Positions 40,991-49,677 of a DNA stretch of 64,000 nt are shown here, piece after piece. The first letter of the stretch is position 1, and each line of letters starts with the position of its first letter. This DNA comes from an uncultured Collinsella sp. (lineage in GTDB: Bacteria; Actinomycetota; Coriobacteriia; Coriobacteriales; Coriobacteriaceae), in contig UQIK01000005.1 in assembly GCA_900541125.1 (NCBI GenBank), positions 43,127 to 107,126 of the forward strand. Reading direction: 5' to 3'. Below the pieces are notes generated by a model. The model was not told the DNA's origin and did not search any database. It worked only from the letters and a program-made list of their open reading frames with translations. Made by a program: the position numbers and the translations under genes.

Positions 40991-42292
40991 ATGGATCAGA
41001 CGCAGACGGGCGACGACGCTCCCCTGCTCATGCAAGCCACTCCCCAACCGGAGCAAATGACCGTTTCACCTGCACAAAAACCCCTAGTAACCATTGTGCA
41101 CGCATCGGTTGGATCGGGCCACAAAGCCGCCGCCAACGCGATTGCGCAGGCATTCGACCTCATCCGCGGCACCAGCGGCATCCCCGAGGATGTTGAGATT
41201 GAAGTGCTCGATATCCTTGATTTTGGACGTATTAAATTCGACGGCAACAAAACGGCTGCCTCGTTTACCGGCGCCACGCGTCCAATATATGACTTGACCT
41301 GGCGTTATACCCTTACCGGACACTTGCTTTGGGGCGGAGGCACGGCATGGTCACGTATTATGTTCCCTGCCTTCAACGAATATGTCCGCACCCGCAGGCC
41401 CATAGCCGTGGTCGCAACACACATCACGGCGGCCAACGTCGCTGTGGGTGCCCGCGTTATCACGGGTATCGATTATCCAGTCATCTGCGTACCAACAGAC
41501 TATGAAGTCGAAGGCTTTTGGCCCCACAAGGACACCGACCTGTTCTGCGTAGCCAACGAATTTATGGCCGAGACACTTCGCCCCCGTAAGGTTCCCGAGA
41601 CCAAAATCCGCATTACAGGCATCCCCATTCGCGCCGGGTTTGATACGGACTACAATCGCGAGGAAGAACTCGAGAGGTTCAATCTCCCCGTTGACAAGAC
41701 CGTTGTGTTGGTGATGGCCGGCGCCAGTTTGCCTCAACCGTACGTTCGCTTTCGCGCGGAGATGGACCGCACACTCCCCTTCCTGCGCAGCTTCGAGGAC
41801 ATGCACTTTGTCTTTTTGCCGGGCAAGGATAAGGAATACGCCACCCGACTCAAGACGCTCTTCGACGCCATGAAACTCGACAACGTCACGGTTCTGGACT
41901 ACGTGGACGACATGGCGGCCCTCATGCACGGCTGCGACCTGGCAATCCTCAAATCGGGCGGACTCACGGTCACCGAGTGCCTATGCGCACATCTGCCGAT
42001 GATCCTGCTGGGCAAATCATACGGTCAGGAAAAGGCCAACACCACGATGCTCACCGGCATGGGCGCCAGCATGCATGTCACCACCGCACGAGAACTTATC
42101 GTAACCCTGCGCCATCTGCACGATCATCCCGAATCACTCAAAGCCCTACTCATCAACGGCGAAGTACTACGCCGCCCCCACGCAGCCGAAGATATAGCCA
42201 TCGCAACCATGGAGCTCGTAGGCAAACCCCAAAAGCGCAAACGAGCCTTCTGCCGCTTCTACTGGGGCGGAAAACCCGCGCATATCCGCTAG
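40991..42292 (+). CDS. GT28-type glycosyltransferase (MGDG synthase/UgtP-like)
   Basis: A 433-residue protein. The N-terminal domain opens with H-A-S-V-G-S-G-H-K-A-A-A-N-A-I, the acceptor-side motif of MGDG synthase-like enzymes, and P-T-D-Y-E-V-E-G-F-W follows. The C-terminal UDP-sugar domain has M-A-G-A-S-L, L-K-S-G-G-L-T-V-T-E-C-L and a late P-M-I-L-L region. The family adds galactose or glucose to diacylglycerol. AGGGGAG precedes the ATG at 40991. The hairpin repeats start right after its stop. Confidence 0.88.
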   Translation: MDQTQTGDDAPLLMQATPQPEQMTVSPAQKPLVTIVHASVGSGHKAAANAIAQAFDLIRGTSGIPEDVEIEVLDILDFGRIKFDGNKTAASFTGATRPIYDLTWRYTLTGHLLWGGGTAWSRIMFPAFNEYVRTRRPIAVVATHITAANVAVGARVITGIDYPVICVPTDYEVEGFWPHKDTDLFCVANEFMAETLRPRKVPETKIRITGIPIRAGFDTDYNREEELERFNLPVDKTVVLVMAGASLPQPYVRFRAEMDRTLPFLRSFEDMHFVFLPGKDKEYATRLKTLFDAMKLDNVTVLDYVDDMAALMHGCDLAILKSGGLTVTECLCAHLPMILLGKSYGQEKANTTMLTGMGASMHVTTARELIVTLRHLHDHPESLKALLINGEVLRRPHAAEDIAIATMELVGKPQKRKRAFCRFYWGGKPAHIR

Positions 42293-42305
42293 CATTGGAT
42301 TGTCC

Positions 42306-42409
42306 GCTTACCTGCGGGAGGCCCCTATATATCATCCCATGCTCAAACATTCTCGCTGCGCTGCGAAACTGCGCGTGGGACGATATATAGGGGCCTCCCG
42401 CAGGTAAGC
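42306..42409 (+). repeat. Hairpin repeat copy A
   Basis: A perfect 28-bp stem (42306-42333 with 42382-42409) encloses a loop core of about 48 bases containing GCTCAAACATTCTCGCTGCG. The loop is nearly identical, in reverse complement, to that of copy B, while the stem differs in sequence but stays self-complementary. Confidence 0.9.
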
Positions 42410-42490
42410 TGCGTTAACGTACTAGCAGCTATACCAGATTCCCCACCACTAGAACCTGCAAAGGCAAAACCTGAAAATATTAATTCAGAT

Positions 42491-42533
42491 AGCCGATGCG
42501 ACAAAGGAGGTATCCCTTTATCGCATCGGCTAA
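42491..42533 (+). terminator. Hairpin between repeat copies, possible terminator
   Basis: A 12-bp perfect stem (42491-42502 with 42522-42533) extended by CAAAGG/CCTTTA-like pairing. No long T-run follows directly, so termination is uncertain. Confidence 0.4.
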
Positions 42534-42566
42534 CTAGAAAGATTGTTTTATCTCAAGCATGTAGCC

Positions 42567-42664
42567 CTTTCGCCTGAGCCCCATACATATCGTCCCGCGC
42601 GCAGTTTCGCAGCGCAGCGAGAATGTTTGAGCACGGGATGATATGTATGGGGCTCAGGCGAAAG
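42567..42664 (-). repeat. Hairpin repeat copy B (opposite orientation)
   Basis: A perfect 24-bp stem (42567-42590 with 42641-42664) around a loop whose complement matches the loop of copy A at all but a few positions. Confidence 0.9.
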
Positions 42665-42682
42665 CGGGGTCCATGCGCCCCT

Positions 42683-42720
42683 GCGAAGCGAGAATGTTTG
42701 AGCATGGAATGATATGTGTG
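42683..42720 (-). repeat. Hairpin repeat copy C (partial)
   Basis: Keeps the AGCGAGAATGTTTGAGCA core and the following ATGATATGT of copy B, but lacks a matching left stem. Confidence 0.75.
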
Positions 42721-42749
42721 AGAGTCGGGCGGGAGGGATACGAGCGCCC

Positions 42750-43193
42750 CTAGGCGACGCCGGAGGAGCCGAAGCCTCCGTTGCCTCGGTCGGTTTTGTC
42801 TAGTTCTTCTACTTCTATGAGGTTAACCGTGGGGACTTCTTGGATGACAAGTTGGGCTATGCGGTCGCCTTTGTTGATTTGGATGTTGTTGGTGGGATCC
42901 AGATTGATGAGGATAACCTTAAGTTCTCCTCGGTAGTGGGCGTCGATGAGGCCCGGCGTGTTGACTATAGACAGGCCCTGCTTGATGGCCAAGCCGCTGC
43001 GGGGCTGGACAAAGCCGGCGTAGCCATCGGGCAGGGCGATGGCCAGCCCAGTAGAGACCAGACGGCGTTCGAAGGGCTTCAGGACGCAGTCCTCGTTGGA
43101 GCGCAAATCCAAGCCGGCATCGGTGGGATGGGCGTATTTGGGAAGCTCGACGGTGGGGTCGAGACGCTTTATGTTGACGGTAATGTTGGGCAT
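42750..43193 (-). CDS. dut: dUTP diphosphatase
   Basis: A 147-residue trimeric-type dUTPase. All five motifs are visible: D-A-G-L-D-L-R, P-R-S-G-L-A, G-L-I-D-A-H-Y-R-G-E, G-D-R-I-A-Q-L-V and the C-terminal R-G-N-G-G-F-G-S-S-G arm. It hydrolyses dUTP to dUMP, preventing uracil in DNA and feeding thymidylate synthesis. It starts 4 bases after nrdR, forming a nucleotide-balance operon. Confidence 0.94.
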   Translation of the reverse strand: MPNITVNIKRLDPTVELPKYAHPTDAGLDLRSNEDCVLKPFERRLVSTGLAIALPDGYAGFVQPRSGLAIKQGLSIVNTPGLIDAHYRGELKVILINLDPTNNIQINKGDRIAQLVIQEVPTVNLIEVEELDKTDRGNGGFGSSGVA

Positions 43194-43197
43194 GGAA

Positions 43198-43641
43198 TCA
43201 CCTTAGCTTGTCGAGCTCTTGCAGAAACTCATCGACGTCTTTGAAATCGCGGTAGACCGAGGCAAAACGGATGTACGCCACCTTGTCGATCTTTGCCAAG
43301 CGCTTGAGCACCATGTCACCCAACTCATGGGACGTGACGGCCGTCAGTGTGCGAGAGCGCAGCTCGACCTCGATGTCGTCGATAATCTCATTGAGCTTCT
43401 TAGTGTCGATATCGCGTTTGATAGTGGCGCGCATCAAGCCGACGAGCAGCTTATTGCGATCGAACCGCTGCTTGGTTCCGTCTGACTTAATGACCTCGAT
43501 TGGGTCTTCGCATCGCTCAAACGTTGTAAAGCGATAGTTACACGAGCAACATTCGCGACGGCGCTTAATGGTGTTATTTGACTCCTGCATACGGGAATCA
43601 ACGACGCGGGTATGTGCCTTGCCACATTTGGGACAGCGCAT
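43198..43641 (-). CDS. nrdR: Transcriptional repressor NrdR
   Basis: A 147-residue protein. The zinc ribbon M-R-C-P-K-C-G and R-R-E-C-C-S-C-N-Y-R-F-T-T-F-E are followed by an ATP-cone domain (about 49-139). NrdR senses ATP/dATP and represses ribonucleotide reductase genes, which are not in this window. GGAGG precedes the start. The order lexA, LysM gene, nrdR is also that of Mycobacterium tuberculosis. Confidence 0.94.
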   Translation of the reverse strand: MRCPKCGKAHTRVVDSRMQESNNTIKRRRECCSCNYRFTTFERCEDPIEVIKSDGTKQRFDRNKLLVGLMRATIKRDIDTKKLNEIIDDIEVELRSRTLTAVTSHELGDMVLKRLAKIDKVAYIRFASVYRDFKDVDEFLQELDKLR

Positions 43642-43692
43642 GGTACCTCCTCTTAAACGATAACAAGGGTACCATGCGCAGCGCGATAATGA

Positions 43693-44145
43693 TTACGAAC
43701 GAGCAGGAACCTTAAGATACGCACCGGCGGCGAGCGAACCATGCTCCAGATGATTGACGTTACGGATCATGTCGGAAGTCTCTTGCGTGGAAAGGCCTTC
43801 GATAGGATATTCCTCGGCAAGCGACCAAAGAGAATCACCAGGCTGAACGCGAATGGTCTCGTAGGTAACGTTGGAAACGGACTCGGCATACGCGGCGTGA
43901 CGAGCGCTAAAGACCGACGTAGCGAGGACAACGAAGAGCGTAAGCACAACGGCAACGGCGACAATCGTCGGAACCTTCAGGGCAACGCGGGCCGGCGCAA
44001 CTACAGTCTGCTGATTGCGAGCAGGCTGTACGGTCAAAGGCTGAAAGCCGGAGCGGCCACCCTGAACAACCGTAAAAGTGGGTTCTGCAGGCGTCTCGAG
44101 CTTAAGGGCGAGGTTTCCCTGGACCATATTCGTTGCGTTCATCAT
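43693..44145 (-). CDS. LysM membrane protein divergent from lexA (YneA/ChiZ-like)
   Basis: A 150-residue protein with a cytoplasmic N terminus (about 1-55), one membrane helix (56-80) and an external LysM domain (96-147, I-R-V-Q-P-G-D-S-L-W-S-L-A). Size, topology and position match SOS-induced division inhibitors: YneA of Bacillus and ChiZ (Rv2719c) of mycobacteria, both divergent from lexA. Three SOS-like boxes lie in the shared intergenic region. Its likely job is to delay cell division after DNA damage; this is inferred from family and context. Confidence 0.85.
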   Translation of the reverse strand: MMNATNMVQGNLALKLETPAEPTFTVVQGGRSGFQPLTVQPARNQQTVVAPARVALKVPTIVAVAVVLTLFVVLATSVFSARHAAYAESVSNVTYETIRVQPGDSLWSLAEEYPIEGLSTQETSDMIRNVNHLEHGSLAAGAYLKVPARS

Positions 44146-44213
44146 GTTCTCCTCTCGCGTGTTTTGCTGAGAACAGTTTTATCAAGCCGCGCGGACAAAA
44201 ATGTCTAGCGCGA

Positions 44214-44225
44214 GAACGAATGTTC
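44214..44225. promoter_or_regulatory. SOS box 1 (LexA site)
   Basis: GAAC-GAAT-GTTC, a match to the Gram-positive core GAAC-N4-GTTC, between lexA and the LysM gene. Confidence 0.8.
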
Positions 44226-44241
44226 GGTTATTATTATCTTC

Positions 44242-44253
44242 GAACAGTTGTTC
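44242..44253. promoter_or_regulatory. SOS box 2 (LexA site)
   Basis: GAAC-AGTT-GTTC with an outer C on both sides, 28 bases from box 1. Confidence 0.85.
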
Positions 44254-44269
44254 CTGTCAAGCAAAATTC

Positions 44270-44281
44270 GAACATTTGTTT
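44270..44281. promoter_or_regulatory. SOS box 3 (LexA site, one mismatch)
   Basis: GAAC-ATTT-GTTT, 28 bases from box 2, directly before lexA. The regular 28-base spacing suggests cooperative or same-face binding. Confidence 0.7.
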
Positions 44282-44305
44282 GACATGGGTAGAGAGGATG
44301 CCCTG

Positions 44306-44950
44306 ATGGCTCGCAAAATTACCAAGCGTCAGCAGCAAATTTACGACTTCATCAAGGAATATCAGCAGGAGAAGGGTTATCCGCCCAGCGTGCGCGAGAT
44401 GGCTTCTGCCGTGGGCCTTTCCTCCCCCAGCACCGTGCACGCCCATCTATCTGCCCTGGAGGCGCGCGGGCTACTCAAGCGCGATGCCACCAAACCGCGC
44501 GCCTTGGAACTCTTTAACGAGGACGGTTCCTCTGTCTCAATTTCTAAAACTGACGAGCCCACCGCACCTCGCGGAACGGTCTCGCTACCGCTCGTTGGTC
44601 GCGTTGCGGCTGGGATTCCCATTCTGGCCGAACAGAATATCGAAGACACTTTTACTATCCCGACCGAAATCGCCACCGATCAGGGTTCCTTTATCCTTGA
44701 AGTGCATGGGAGCTCAATGATCAATGTCGGCATCTTCAATGGCGATTACATCATCGTCCGTGAACAAAAGAGTGCCATGAACGGCGAAATTGTCGTGGCC
44801 ATGATTGATGGTTCAGCGACCGTCAAGACGTTCTACAAGGAGCAGGGACGCGTACGCCTGCAGCCCGAGAATGACACCATGGAGCCTATCTATGCAACAA
44901 ATCCCGTTATTTTGGGCAAAGTCGTCGGCTTGATGCGCCGGTTCGCGTAA
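44306..44950 (+). CDS. lexA: LexA repressor
   Basis: A 214-residue protein. The N-terminal winged helix runs K-R-Q-Q-Q-I-Y-D-F-I to A-V-G-L-S-S-P-S-T-V-H-A-H-L. The Ala-Gly self-cleavage site is in V-A-A-G-I-P, the catalytic Ser in G-S-S-M and the Lys in V-K-T-F. It represses SOS genes until RecA filaments trigger its cleavage. I chose the ATG at 44306 with GAGAGG before it. Three SOS boxes upstream predict autoregulation. Confidence 0.94.
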   Translation: MARKITKRQQQIYDFIKEYQQEKGYPPSVREMASAVGLSSPSTVHAHLSALEARGLLKRDATKPRALELFNEDGSSVSISKTDEPTAPRGTVSLPLVGRVAAGIPILAEQNIEDTFTIPTEIATDQGSFILEVHGSSMINVGIFNGDYIIVREQKSAMNGEIVVAMIDGSATVKTFYKEQGRVRLQPENDTMEPIYATNPVILGKVVGLMRRFA

Positions 44951-45654
44951 TGCAAAAACGCATCACCATCTTTGATACCGTCCGCGGGTTTACGATGATT
45001 TCAATGGCAGGTTTTCACGCTTGCTACGATCTCGCCTACCTGTACGACTGGGATATGCCCTGGTTTACCCAGACTGTCTTTCAAGACATCTGGCGCGCCA
45101 GCATCAGCTGGGTATTTTTGTTTATCGCGGGTTGGATGTGCACCCTTTCGCGCAACAATATCAAACGTGCCGCCAAATACGCCTTAGCAGCACTCGTCGT
45201 CTGGTTGGCAACAACACTTGTCTCAGTAGACGATTCAGTTAATTTTGGCATCATCTACTGCATGACCGCATGTACCGGCATCGTGGCGTTGACCGATCCC
45301 GTCCTTAAGAAGATATCGGCGAGATGGGGCATGTCCCTATGCCTTGTGTTGTTCGCCCTCACCTGGAGCATCCCCAAAACGATCTACCCTGTCCCCTACC
45401 TGGCGTGGCTGGGATTTCCGAGCCCTGGGTTTGTTTCAGGTGATTACTACCCCATCATCCCGTTTATCTTTATGTATCTTGCAGGATACTTCGCCGCACA
45501 TATAGCGCGGGGAATCGATAAGACCGTCCCTAGCTGGGCCTACGCCAACCCCCTGCCGGCGCTCGCCAGCCTTGGACGTCATGCACTCCCCTTTTATCTG
45601 CTACATCAGCCCATCATACTGGGCATTTTGGAGCTCGCCTACTCGGTGCGATAA
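44950..45654 (+). CDS. DUF1624/heparan-alpha-glucosaminide acetyltransferase-like membrane protein
   Basis: A 234-residue polytopic protein with about seven hydrophobic helices. F-D-x-x-R-G-F-T-M-I-S-M and later F-Y-L-L-H-Q-P-I are conserved marks of the acyltransferase-3/DUF1624 group. Such proteins transfer acetyl or other acyl groups across membranes; the substrate is unknown. Its ATG overlaps the lexA stop by one base, so it may be co-expressed with lexA in the SOS response. The 3' end overlaps hflX by 16 bases, tail to tail. Confidence 0.8.
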   Translation: MQKRITIFDTVRGFTMISMAGFHACYDLAYLYDWDMPWFTQTVFQDIWRASISWVFLFIAGWMCTLSRNNIKRAAKYALAALVVWLATTLVSVDDSVNFGIIYCMTACTGIVALTDPVLKKISARWGMSLCLVLFALTWSIPKTIYPVPYLAWLGFPSPGFVSGDYYPIIPFIFMYLAGYFAAHIARGIDKTVPSWAYANPLPALASLGRHALPFYLLHQPIILGILELAYSVR

Positions 45655-46928
45655 CGCTCGAGCCGCGGTGCAATACGAGCCGGCAGTTTCGCCACAATAC
45701 GAACGCCATCCTCAAGATATTCCTCGTGCAAAAGGGTCCCCTGCTCATGCACGACTGTGATGAGTGCACCTTCACGATATGGAATGTCGGCTGAAAGCAG
45801 CACATCGGTGGCGGCCGCCTCGCGAGCAATGCGATCGACGAGATCGTCGAGCCCCTCGCCCGTTTGGGCCGAGAACAGAACAGCTTCCGGATAACGACGA
45901 CGGAAACTCAATCGATCAACGCTATCGAGAAGATCGATTTTATTGAACACCGTAAGCGTCAAACGCTCGCCGGCGCCGATCTCATCAAGCACGCGGTCGA
46001 CAGCCTCCAGCTGTCGCTCATAGTCCTCGTCAGACGCATCTACGACTTTGAGAATTAGATCGGCACCCAACACCTCGGACAGCGTCGATTTAAAGGCATC
46101 GACCAAACCATGCGGCAGCTTTTGAATAAAGCCGACGGTGTCGGTGATCGTCATGCCGCGACCGCCGGGCAGGCGATACGAACGCGTCGTCGGGTCGAGC
46201 GTAGCAAACAGCTTGTCCTGCGAAAGTACCGTAGAGCCGGTCAGACGATTGAGCAACGTCGATTTACCGGCATTAGTATAACCGGCTAACGCGACGCGAA
46301 ACGCCGGTGACTCAATGCGACTCTTGGATTGAACATCGCGACGCTGTTCAACCTGCTTGAGCTCACGACGAAGCGCGGCAATCTTGTTGCGAATCAAGCG
46401 ACGGTCGACCTCGAGCTGACTTTCACCCTGTCCAAAGCGCGAACCGATGCCGCCGCGCGTCTGCTCCTTGGCAAGATGGCTCCACATGCCACGCAGGCGA
46501 GGTAACAGATATTGAAGCTGTGCCAGCTGTACCTGCAGGCGTCCCTCACGCGTCTGAGCATGCAGGCCAAAGATATCAAGGATCAGTGCCGTACGATCGA
46601 TAATCTTTACCGGCTCGCCCACGGCTTTCTCCAAATAAGATTGTTGCGAGGGCGTAAGGTCATCGTCAAAAATAACGACATCGGCATCCATGCGATGCAC
46701 CAGGCCGCACAACTCTTCAACCTTACCGGAACCGATAAACGATTTAGGATACGGCTTTACCAAACGCTGTGACAAGCGTGCAACGCACTGGGCACCAGCC
46801 GTATGGGCAAGACGCTCCAGCTCGTCAAGCGAACGATCGAGCGGCCATGCATTGTCGCGCCATTCAACACCAACCAAAATGGCACGCTCGGGCTCGGGTG
46901 CCGTGGGAACAAGGGGAAAACGGGCCAT
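45639..46928 (-). CDS. hflX: GTPase HflX
   Basis: A 429-residue protein. The N-terminal HflX domain ends in a Gly-rich segment (G-G-I-G-S-R-F-G-Q-G-E) and coiled coil. The GTPase domain has G-Y-T-N-A-G-K-S-T, D-T-V-G-F and N-K-I-D. It binds ribosomes and splits stalled or stress-damaged ones. Its ATG overlaps the miaA stop by one base. hflX next to miaA is common in bacteria. Confidence 0.94.
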   Translation of the reverse strand: MARFPLVPTAPEPERAILVGVEWRDNAWPLDRSLDELERLAHTAGAQCVARLSQRLVKPYPKSFIGSGKVEELCGLVHRMDADVVIFDDDLTPSQQSYLEKAVGEPVKIIDRTALILDIFGLHAQTREGRLQVQLAQLQYLLPRLRGMWSHLAKEQTRGGIGSRFGQGESQLEVDRRLIRNKIAALRRELKQVEQRRDVQSKSRIESPAFRVALAGYTNAGKSTLLNRLTGSTVLSQDKLFATLDPTTRSYRLPGGRGMTITDTVGFIQKLPHGLVDAFKSTLSEVLGADLILKVVDASDEDYERQLEAVDRVLDEIGAGERLTLTVFNKIDLLDSVDRLSFRRRYPEAVLFSAQTGEGLDDLVDRIAREAAATDVLLSADIPYREGALITVVHEQGTLLHEEYLEDGVRIVAKLPARIAPRLERYRTE

Positions 46929-47866
46929 TAGACAGCCTCAATACGATGCAGGATATCCTCAACGACATCATCGATCGTAAACTCGTCCATATCAAACCAC
47001 ACGATGCGATCATCGCGTTTAAACCACGAAAGCTGACGTTTGGCATAGCGACGCGAACGCATCTTGATGAGTTCGCGAGCCTCATCCATAGAAATCACGC
47101 CATTGAAAGCATCGATGATCTCTTTATAGCCAATTGCCTGCATCGAAGTCAGGGCATCTCCCAGCCCCTGGTCCATAAGACCGCGAACCTCATCAACAAG
47201 ACCCTGCTCAAACATCAGATCGACGCGCAGGTTAATGCGCTCATAGAGCACCTCGCGATTACGCGTCAGACCAAACCACAGAGCGTGATAATGCTCGCGC
47301 GGAACACTAAACTGCGACTTTTGCTGCGCATAGGAGACGCCATCATCGTGCATTTCGAGCGCACGAATCACGCGGCGAACATTATGGGGGTGGATGACCG
47401 CAGCGGACTCGGGGTCACGCTCGGCAAGCAGGGCATGCAGTTCTTCATCACCAATACGCTCGGCAAGCTCCTGATAGCCCGCACGGCGATCGTCCTCAAG
47501 TTCGCCCGAGGGAAAGTCCATCTCATCGAGGGCGGCCTTGAGATACAGCCCCGTACCTCCGCAAAAAACCGGCAGGCAACCCGAACCAAGGAGACGTCCA
47601 ACATACGCGCGAGCGTCAGCCTGATAAAGCGCAGCAGAATATGCCACACCCGGATCTACAATGTCGACGAGACGCAGCGGCGCCGTACACTCATCGGGCG
47701 TCATCTTTGCGGTACCGATGTCCATGCCGCGATAGATTTGCATCGCATCGCACGACAGCACTTCGGACGAAAGACGAGCGGCCAAACGGTCGGCAACATC
47801 ACTCTTACCAACCGCCGTCGGACCGACGATCGCAACGGCGGAAAGACCTGCCCCGGAAGAAACCAT
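46928..47866 (-). CDS. miaA: tRNA dimethylallyltransferase
   Basis: A 312-residue protein. The P-loop reads G-P-T-A-V-G-K-S-D, with D-A-M-Q-I-Y-R-G-M-D-I-G-T-A-K and G-G-T-G-L-Y marking the family. It adds dimethylallyl to A37 of tRNAs reading UNN codons; MiaB, encoded directly upstream, then methylthiolates the same base. Overlaps its neighbours by one base on each side. Confidence 0.94.
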   Translation of the reverse strand: MVSSGAGLSAVAIVGPTAVGKSDVADRLAARLSSEVLSCDAMQIYRGMDIGTAKMTPDECTAPLRLVDIVDPGVAYSAALYQADARAYVGRLLGSGCLPVFCGGTGLYLKAALDEMDFPSGELEDDRRAGYQELAERIGDEELHALLAERDPESAAVIHPHNVRRVIRALEMHDDGVSYAQQKSQFSVPREHYHALWFGLTRNREVLYERINLRVDLMFEQGLVDEVRGLMDQGLGDALTSMQAIGYKEIIDAFNGVISMDEARELIKMRSRRYAKRQLSWFKRDDRIVWFDMDEFTIDDVVEDILHRIEAV

Positions 47867-49242
47867 TAGCGCGGCTCGCCCACAACGGAGCCGGACAAAT
47901 ACCAGGTCTTGGCAACATCAACGTCAATATCAACGATCTTGCCAACAAGCTGATCGATGCTGTAACCCTCGGGGATAGGCGCATGAACGGTCTGATTCTT
48001 AGGACTCTTGCCCAGCAGGACCGCATCGTTCTTCTTGCTCGTGCCCTCAATGAGCGCCGGCACCACAGTATGAAGCTCACCCTGGTTATACTCATGTGCC
48101 GTGGTCTCGATAACCTTAACCAGGCGGTTGAAACGCTCGAGAATAACCTCATGCGGCGTAGGATCGTCAATCTCGGCGGCCGGGGTACCGGCGCGCTTGG
48201 AATAGATGAAGGTATAGGCCTGAGCATAGCGGACCGTCTCGGCAAGTGAGAGCGTCTGCTCAAAGTCTTCTTCAGTCTCGCCCGGAAAGCCAACGATAAT
48301 GTCAGTCGAGAGCGCGATATCGGGCATGCGATTGCGGATGCGATCGACCAGACCCAGATAGTCCTCGCGTGTATAACGGCGATTCATCTCTTTGAGGATC
48401 CGTGTCGAACCTGACTGGACGGCCAGGTGCAGCTGCGGCATAACGGCAGGCGTCTCGGCCATGGCGTCGATGGTCTCGGGCAACAGATCCTTGGGATGCG
48501 AAGACGTAAAGAAGATGCGCTCCACACCCGTATCGCCCACGGCACGCAGCAGATCGGCAAAACGCGGCTTGCCAAACAGATCGCGACCATATGAGTTAAC
48601 GTTTTGGCCCAGCAGCGTAATCTCACGCACGCCCTGGCGCACCAAACCGGTCACCTCGTCGACAATCTCCTCGAAGGGGCGGCTCTTTTCGCGACCGCGC
48701 ACGTACGGCACGATGCAATAGGTGCAGAAATTATTGCAGCCCGTCATGATGGGCACCCAGGCGTGATACTGGGTCTCGCGATGCCACGGCATACTCATGG
48801 CATCCGTATCCTCATGCTCATTGGTGCGGATATGACGCTTGCCGTCAAGGAACGCCTCGGCAATGAGCTCGGCCACATGTGCGATAGAATGCGTGCCAAA
48901 GATGACATTGACGTTATCGACGTTGGTGAGCAGGCCCTCGCCATCACGCTGCGCAATGCAGCCGCCCACGGCAACCACACGCTTGCCCGAAGGCGAAGGC
49001 GGCAGGCTTTTGCAGGAATTGCACTGACCGTACAGGCGAGTATCGGCGGCCTCACGCACACAGCATGTCATGAAGACAACGATATCGGCATGCTCGGGAT
49101 CTAGCGCCATGAGACAGCCATACGAATCAAGCAGACCGCTCACGCGCTCGGAATCGTGCTGATTCATCTGGCAGCCAAAGGTGCGGATAAAGTAGGTTTT
49201 ACCGGCAAGAATATCGCGTACGGAACGCTGGTCCATGTGCAT
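47866..49242 (-). CDS. miaB: tRNA-2-methylthio-N6-dimethylallyladenosine synthase
   Basis: A 458-residue radical-SAM methylthiotransferase. The UPF0004 domain has F-G-C-Q-M-N-Q-H-D-S-E, with two more cysteines in M-T-C-C-V and G-G-C-I. The SAM cluster motif G-C-N-N-F-C-T-Y-C is present, and a TRAM domain closes the protein. The start is one of two ATGs six bases apart (49242 or 49236) behind TAGGA. Works on the product of MiaA. Confidence 0.93.
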   Translation of the reverse strand: MHMDQRSVRDILAGKTYFIRTFGCQMNQHDSERVSGLLDSYGCLMALDPEHADIVVFMTCCVREAADTRLYGQCNSCKSLPPSPSGKRVVAVGGCIAQRDGEGLLTNVDNVNVIFGTHSIAHVAELIAEAFLDGKRHIRTNEHEDTDAMSMPWHRETQYHAWVPIMTGCNNFCTYCIVPYVRGREKSRPFEEIVDEVTGLVRQGVREITLLGQNVNSYGRDLFGKPRFADLLRAVGDTGVERIFFTSSHPKDLLPETIDAMAETPAVMPQLHLAVQSGSTRILKEMNRRYTREDYLGLVDRIRNRMPDIALSTDIIVGFPGETEEDFEQTLSLAETVRYAQAYTFIYSKRAGTPAAEIDDPTPHEVILERFNRLVKVIETTAHEYNQGELHTVVPALIEGTSKKNDAVLLGKSPKNQTVHAPIPEGYSIDQLVGKIVDIDVDVAKTWYLSGSVVGEPR

Positions 49243-49285
49243 AAGTCCTAACGATGGAAGGGAGGCGAATCGAGGCAAGCAGAAG

Positions 49286-49603
49286 CTATGCCACAGGCTT
49301 AACATCATCCATGACGACGTTATCCATAGCAGCTCGATTGATCTGGTGAACGTAGATAGAAAGGCGGATGGCCGTGCGCGACTCCCCGTTAATGAGGATG
49401 TCGGAGAACACGGGCGCGCAGGAAATATCAAAACCGGTTGGAATCAAAAAACCGCGCGCGATAGCCACGGCCTTAATGGCCTGGTTGACCGCACCGGCGC
49501 CGACACACTGAATGTTGACGGGCACGCCATCCTTGACCATGCCGGCGATGGCGCCGGCAACGGACGCGGGCGATGATTTGCTTGATACCTTCAGGCAATC
49601 CAT
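49286..49603 (-). CDS. SpoVS-family protein
   Basis: A 105-residue protein starting M-D-C-L-K-V-S-S-K-S, with V-A-G-A-I-A-G, Q-x-V-G-A-G-A-V-N-Q-A-I-K-A-V-A-I-A-R-G and G-x-D-I-x-C-x-P-x-F close to Bacillus SpoVS, plus a short extra tail. SpoVS is a small Alba-like protein needed for spore maturation in Bacillus, yet Collinsella does not form spores, so its role must differ; its genomic link with RNase Y hints at RNA. GCAGGAG lies before the ATG. Confidence 0.88.
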   Translation of the reverse strand: MDCLKVSSKSSPASVAGAIAGMVKDGVPVNIQCVGAGAVNQAIKAVAIARGFLIPTGFDISCAPVFSDILINGESRTAIRLSIYVHQINRAAMDNVVMDDVKPVA

Positions 49604-49677
49604 GAAGAAACTCCTGCATTTAAAAGTACGTTTTAACTGCAATAACTGTATCGTACCGAGTGGACTCGGTAAAGGCA

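Larger units (their letters stand above)
42293..42749 (+). other. Intergenic cluster of hairpin repeats
   Basis: About 455 bases with no gene. They hold two large related hairpins (42306-42409 and 42567-42664), a partial third copy (42683-42720) and a smaller hairpin (42491-42533). Confidence 0.8.
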
